Assembly (NCBI GenBank): GCA_002419365.1
Contig: DIGA01000054.1
Span: 53,204 to 63,833 of the forward strand
Direction of reading: 5' to 3'
Source: Mageeibacillus sp. UBA5734
GTDB lineage: Bacteria > Bacillota > Clostridia > Saccharofermentanales > UBA5734
Length of the DNA stretch: 10,630 nucleotides
Shown here piece after piece: positions 7,591 to 10,630 of this stretch. Below the pieces are notes generated by a model. It was given only the letters and a program-made list of their open reading frames with translations. It did not search any database and was not told the DNA's origin. Each line of letters begins with the position of its first letter. The stretch's first letter is position 1. The position numbers and the translations under genes are program-made.

Positions 7591-7630
7591 GTGTCCTGTG
7601 CCATGGAAGATCCAAGGCGCTTTTGGACAC
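7591..7630 (-). promoter_or_regulatory. Stem-loop at the 5' end of the V-ATPase operon transcript
   Basis: An outer stem GTGTCC/GGACAC (7625-7630 with 7591-7596) encloses an inner stem GCCTTGG/CCATGGC (7612-7618 with 7600-7606, one T-T mismatch) and a five-base loop. The predicted transcription start lies only about four bases upstream, and the ribosome binding site begins 15 bases downstream. There is no U-tract, so it is not an intrinsic terminator. A 5' stabilising hairpin or a regulator site is possible. Pairing is read directly; function is inferred. Confidence 0.5.
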
Positions 7631-7640
7631 ACATGTGGAA

Positions 7641-7649
7641 ATTATAGCA
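7641..7649 (-). promoter_or_regulatory. Extended -10 promoter of the V-ATPase operon
   Basis: TGCTATAAT on the minus strand is a perfect extended -10 element (TGn plus TATAAT at 7641-7646) for the housekeeping sigma factor. No consensus -35 hexamer stands at 16-18 bases; a TTGTCC (7669-7674) is 22 bases away, too far. AT-rich sequence lies just upstream. Transcription would start near 7634, giving a 5' untranslated region of about 73 bases before subunit G/H. Confidence 0.7.
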
Positions 7650-7716
7650 CAGGAAATTAAAAAGACGAGGACAATTTTCGGCAATCAGAATAAAAATGCG
7701 ATTCGTTTCCTGCTAT

Positions 7717-9441
7717 TCATGGTGATATTGCGCGCATCCGGAGCGGGATCAGGCGGCGCAGCACAAGGATAAGGCCAAAAGCAACAAGCAGCGGCAGGAC
7801 AAACAGGATGATGGCTGCGACCGGCAGCGGCAGCTCGAACACAATCACCGGTGCGATGGCCAGCCCCGCGATGATCAATGCCGCGACCATCCCATACAGC
7901 ACGTTCATGTTTTGTTTCACGGCCTTCTGTTCATTGTCCCAGTGGAGTTTGGGCCAGTAGAGTTCGAAGATGATACCGGACAGGTTCGGCAGGAGCAGGG
8001 CTCCTGGAATGGTCAGCACACACAGGGCGAAAAGCCAAAGGGGCAATCGCAGGACCACAAAGAGCAAGACCAGGCTGATGCCGGTTCCAGCCAGGCCCAG
8101 GGCCATGGCCACCGCCAGCTTGGCGGCGATCTGGCGGCTGTAGCTCATCGGCAAGATTTTCATGATGTAGAACTGGCTGCCCTCGCGGGACAGGGCGCTT
8201 TCGGCAATGCCGTTGGTGCCGTTGACAAAGACCACCAGGCCGAACACGATCGCCAGGAATACAGGCGCCGCCCGGGGATCGGTGCCATCGACCAGGCCCT
8301 GGACGAGCACCTGCAGCTGGCGGATGTCTTCATCCTGAGTGCCGGCTCCGAGGATCGGGATGGCCAGGAACAGCGGGAACAGGAAATTCATGATCACGTT
8401 GTTCATCAGGAAGATCGGCGTGCGCACCAGGATCCGCAAGTCTTTTTGCATGTAGACCGCAAAAGCGGCAATCGGACGGGGGCTGCCACCTACCCCCAGC
8501 TGCCGGTCGAGCTCGTCACTGGAAAGGGCTTTGCGCTTGCTGGCAGCGGTCGAAAGGCCAATGACCCCTTTGAAATACAACAGGCGGCCTGCCGCCAGCA
8601 GGATCACCAGGGATAGGATCGAAAGCAGCGCCAGCAGGGCCAATTGGCCAAAGGCAGCCGGTGTGCTGCGCGTGGTCAGAGCACCGACAGCAAACGTGGT
8701 CCCTGGAAAAACAGCAGCCGTCAGGCGGGCCGTCTGTTCCACCCGGGTGGAGAAGAAGGCGGCCAGATCGGCGCCGGACCTGGTGCTCAAACTGGAACTG
8801 ACATAGGAGAATCCGATAGAGACAAAGAGCAACAGGATCCCGGCAATCGCCTTGAACCGGTCTTTGTTTTTCGTCAGCGGTGTGAAGCGCATGATCAGCA
8901 TGGTCAGGATCGTGGCCAGGACCAGCGGAATCAGCGGCACCAGGAGATAGACGCCCAGCAAGAGGGCAAAATAAGGCCAGGCTGCCTGGCTTTTGACCCC
9001 ATAGACCAGCAATGGCGGCAGCAGAACGCCTGCGACGAACAGGTATTCGTAGGCTGCGACCACGAGGAATTTGGCGCCGATGACCTCTTCCGGATAAAAG
9101 GGCAGGGGTAAAAGCTTGTCGACATCACTGGCATAGTAGAAGACACTGAGCACGTACAGGGCGCCAAAAACAAAAACCAGAAGGACCGAGGAACTGACAT
9201 AAAGGCCGGGCAGCAGGACCTGCAGTTGCACGGGAGCGAGCAAGTCGTACAGGGCCAGGGCCGAGCCGCCGGTCATGAAGGCGAAGTAGCCGGCCAGGAA
9301 GATAAACAGCAAGACACTGCCCAGGCCGCTCAGCCGCTTCTTTTTCGTCTGGGCATCGCCAGAGAAGTTGGCAAAGCTGTTGCCCCGGAAAATCGCCAGC
9401 GCCAGGTGCAGAATCCGGCGCAAGGCCGGCATGCTTTTCAT
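7717..9441 (-). CDS. ABC transporter permease, ABC_tran_2-like (PF16949-type)
   Basis: Large polytopic membrane protein of 574 residues, the membrane half of an exporter whose ATPase is encoded immediately upstream. Roughly 12-14 hydrophobic segments are visible, from about residue 39 to the C-terminus, with a longer soluble loop around 295-335 (KRKALSSDELDRQLG region). The motif YWPKLHWDNEQKAVKQNMN (495-513), between the last groups of membrane helices, is characteristic of the putative ABC permease family ABC_tran_2, as is the pairing with a NatA/EcsA-like ATPase. Members often move unknown substrates and are sometimes linked to peptide or antimicrobial export; no substrate can be assigned here. 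The ATG overlaps the ATPase stop codon (ATGA), so the two are translationally coupled. A second ATG at 9432 is an alternative start. There is no signal peptide and no sign of frameshift or truncation. Confidence 0.88.
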   Translation of the reverse strand: MKSMPALRRILHLALAIFRGNSFANFSGDAQTKKKRLSGLGSVLLFIFLAGYFAFMTGGSALALYDLLAPVQLQVLLPGLYVSSSVLLVFVFGALYVLSVFYYASDVDKLLPLPFYPEEVIGAKFLVVAAYEYLFVAGVLLPPLLVYGVKSQAAWPYFALLLGVYLLVPLIPLVLATILTMLIMRFTPLTKNKDRFKAIAGILLLFVSIGFSYVSSSLSTRSGADLAAFFSTRVEQTARLTAAVFPGTTFAVGALTTRSTPAAFGQLALLALLSILSLVILLAAGRLLYFKGVIGLSTAASKRKALSSDELDRQLGVGGSPRPIAAFAVYMQKDLRILVRTPIFLMNNVIMNFLFPLFLAIPILGAGTQDEDIRQLQVLVQGLVDGTDPRAAPVFLAIVFGLVVFVNGTNGIAESALSREGSQFYIMKILPMSYSRQIAAKLAVAMALGLAGTGISLVLLFVVLRLPLWLFALCVLTIPGALLLPNLSGIIFELYWPKLHWDNEQKAVKQNMNVLYGMVAALIIAGLAIAPVIVFELPLPVAAIILFVLPLLVAFGLILVLRRLIPLRMRAISP

Positions 9442-10235
9442 TTGCGCTTACCCCAGGGGAAGCGCGGCTTTCGGGCTGCTGGTTCGCTGGCTGCCGGGAT
9501 GGACTGCTCGGATTCCTGCTCGACCAGTCTCAGGAACATCGATTCCAGGGAGGCATCCTCGGCGGTGCGGGCGCGCAAATCAGCCAACGTCCCGCACAGC
9601 AGGATCTTGCCATGGTCGATGATCGCTACGCGGTCGCAAATTTTTTCTGCAACATCGAGCACATGAGTTGAGAAAAAGACCGTATTGCCTGCGGCGACAT
9701 GCTCGCGCATCATTTCCTTGAGTTCGAAAGCGGCCTTGGGATCGAGACCTGTCATCGGCTCATCGAGGATCCAGACAGCCGGCTGGTGCAGGAGAGCACC
9801 GATGATGATCAGTTTCTGGCGCATGCCATGGGAAAAGCTCTGGATCCGGTCGCCCAGGGCTGCGGACAAACCGAGGCGTTCGGCCAGCTGGCTGATCCGC
9901 TGGCGGCGCACCACCGGGTCCACCTCGTAGATCTCGCCGATGAAGCGCAGGTATTCAATCGCCTTGAGGCGGGGGAAGATGTTGGGGTCATCTGGCACAA
10001 AGCCAAACGATCGCTTGGCCCGGATTGGATCTTGGACAATGTCGTGGCCGTTGACCTGGATCGTGCCGGTGTCTGGTTCGAGGATGCCGGTGATCATTTT
10101 GATCGTGGTCGTTTTACCAGCCCCGTTCGGGCCAAGGAAACCGAAGATCTCGCCCCGTTCTACCGACAAATCAATGTGGTCGACGGCCTGGATCTTGCCG
10201 TTGTAACTTTTGCTGACGTGCTGCAGTTCAATCAT
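9438..10235 (-). CDS. ABC transporter ATP-binding protein (NatA/EcsA-like)
   Basis: Cytoplasmic ATPase of 265 residues that powers the permease encoded next. Walker A is GPNGAGKT (35-42), the signature is SHGMRQK (135-141; SHGM in place of the classical SGGQ, common in exporters of this type), Walker B is VWILDEP (154-160; Glu159), the D-loop is GLDP (163-166) and the switch is His191. At the Q-loop position the sequence reads FVPDDPNIF (79-87), without the usual glutamine; in this subfamily an aspartate there is familiar. After the ATPase domain ends (about 240) there is a short Pro/Ala-rich tail finishing with basic residues (PRFPWGKRK). The start at 10235 is supported by GAGAGG 8 bases upstream. 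It lies 80 bases after the prephenate dehydratase stop and may share its transcript, since I see no clear promoter between them. Confidence 0.95.
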   Translation of the reverse strand: MIELQHVSKSYNGKIQAVDHIDLSVERGEIFGFLGPNGAGKTTTIKMITGILEPDTGTIQVNGHDIVQDPIRAKRSFGFVPDDPNIFPRLKAIEYLRFIGEIYEVDPVVRRQRISQLAERLGLSAALGDRIQSFSHGMRQKLIIIGALLHQPAVWILDEPMTGLDPKAAFELKEMMREHVAAGNTVFFSTHVLDVAEKICDRVAIIDHGKILLCGTLADLRARTAEDASLESMFLRLVEQESEQSIPAASEPAARKPRFPWGKRK

Positions 10236-10259
10236 CTGTCAAACCTCTCTTCGTCCATG

Positions 10260-10283
10260 CAGGTCAGTTTCACAGCTGGCCTG
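10260..10283 (-). repeat. Imperfect hairpin between pheA and the ABC genes
   Basis: CAGGCCAG (10276-10283) can pair with CTGACCTG (10260-10267) around an 8-base loop, giving an eight-position stem with one C-A mismatch. No U-tract follows, so an intrinsic terminator is unlikely. It lies about halfway through the 80-base gap. A perfect palindrome AATTCGAATT (10306-10315) also follows the pheA stop directly. Roles are unknown. Confidence 0.35.
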
Positions 10284-10315
10284 GTGCTGCCACCCTTGTT
10301 AGTCCAATTCGAATT

Positions 10316-10630
10316 TCAATCGTCTCCTGCCGGCTGGTTGCCGGTTTCGGCCGGGTACCAGCCCAGCAGCTGGAGATAACTCATTTCCCGGCTCAGCTGG
10401 TAAAGCGTTGCCAGGGCCTGGGGATCGTTGGCCGGGCAGTCGACGTCGAGATCGAACAGGTAGGACCACGGTTCGACTGGATTGGCCCGGGAATGGATTT
10501 TCGACAAATTGAGGTTGCGGTCGGAAAACAAAGCCAGGGTTGCAGCCAGGGAACCGCTGGCATGAGGTGTCTTCAAGACCAGGCTGAGGCGGTTGGCATC
10601 CGGCGTGATCACCAGATCGCGACCCACCAC
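10316..10630 (-). CDS. pheA: Prephenate dehydratase, C-terminal ACT domain (partial, 5' end outside window)
   Basis: Only the last 104-105 codons are visible. The gene runs off the right edge, and the GTG codons there are internal, not a start. The segment matches the regulatory ACT domain that ends prephenate dehydratases, the enzyme converting prephenate to phenylpyruvate for phenylalanine synthesis. It begins with the strand NRLSLVLKTPHASGSLAATL, then LFSDRNLNLSKIHSRANPVEPWSYLFDLDVD, and ends with LLGWYPAET, corresponding to the family's LGSYP. The usual phenylalanine-binding motif ESRP is replaced by HSRA, and the GALV-type motif reads GSLA, so feedback control may be altered. Whether the full protein is a monofunctional dehydratase or a chorismate mutase fusion cannot be seen. 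A free-standing ACT protein is the less likely alternative. Confidence 0.85.
   Translation of the reverse strand: MVGRDLVITPDANRLSLVLKTPHASGSLAATLALFSDRNLNLSKIHSRANPVEPWSYLFDLDVDCPANDPQALATLYQLSREMSYLQLLGWYPAETGNQPAGDD

Larger units (their letters stand above)
7562..7716. other. Intergenic region between ABC permease and V-ATPase operon
   Basis: 155 bases, the longest non-coding stretch in the window. It holds the extended -10 element, the 5' stem-loop, an 8-base palindrome CACATGTG (7630-7637) over the predicted transcription start and the G/H ribosome binding site. I find no convincing terminator for the permease gene, only a four-base stem (GAAT/ATTC) around a T-run, so read-through from the ABC genes into the operon is possible. 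Confidence 0.7.

Noticed and set aside
7669..7674. TTGTCC as the -35 of the V-ATPase promoter
   Set aside because: The spacing to the -10 is 22 bases, well beyond the usable range.
7562..7684. N-terminal extension of G/H with a hydrophobic, signal-like start
   Set aside because: It runs through the extended -10 promoter and leader hairpin. The stalk subunit is cytoplasmic, and the ATG at 7561 has its own ribosome binding site.
7680..7716. Intrinsic terminator for the ABC permease gene
   Set aside because: A T-run exists, but the only stem around it is four base pairs (GAAT/ATTC), with the T-run in the loop instead of after the stem.
10283..10300. AGGGTGG followed by GCAGCACC before the ABC genes, faintly like the T-box motif AGGGTGGNACCGCG
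   Set aside because: The match breaks after seven bases, there is no specifier stem or terminator, and the gap is far too short for a T-box leader.

Overview
The window is almost entirely coding, and every gene I can support lies on the minus strand, so it reads from right to left. Base composition is GC-rich, Shine-Dalgarno sites are strong (AGGAGG and variants) and genes are tightly packed. The A/V-type ATPase has an Enterococcus hirae-like proteolipid, and next to it is an ABC exporter with an ABC_tran_2-type permease. Together these suggest a bacterium, most plausibly a GC-rich anaerobic member of the Bacillota (Clostridia). That placement is inference, and I cannot name a genus.

Right edge (10630 to 10316): the C-terminal end of a prephenate dehydratase (phenylalanine biosynthesis) carrying its ACT domain, cut by the window edge. 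An 80-base gap with a small imperfect hairpin follows. Next is a two-gene ABC exporter (10235 to 7717): an ATPase whose stop codon overlaps the start of a large polytopic permease (ATGA). Its substrate cannot be read from the sequence.

A 155-base intergenic region (7716 to 7562) contains a perfect extended -10 promoter (TGCTATAAT). Its transcript would begin almost directly with a two-part stem-loop. This appears to be the promoter of the V/A-ATPase operon.

From 7561 to the left edge lies the operon in the order G/H - I - K(c) - E - C - F - A - B, the arrangement known from Thermus and close to the ntp operon of Enterococcus. Subunits A and B (B truncated by the window) form the catalytic and non-catalytic halves of the soluble head. 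E and G/H form the peripheral stalks, C and F belong to the central stalk, and I and K form the membrane ion channel. Subunit D, the remaining core rotor subunit, is expected just beyond base 1. The proteolipid K is a four-helix duplicated form with one carboxylate and the full set of Na+ ligands known from E. hirae NtpK, so the enzyme probably couples to Na+.

This is a well-known type of locus. I see no mobile element, CRISPR array, RNA gene or undescribed system. The points worth a second look are the predicted ion specificity, the AU-rich leader before the c-subunit gene, the 5'-terminal stem-loop of the operon, the altered ACT-domain motifs of the prephenate dehydratase, an acidic insertion in subunit C and several start-codon choices.
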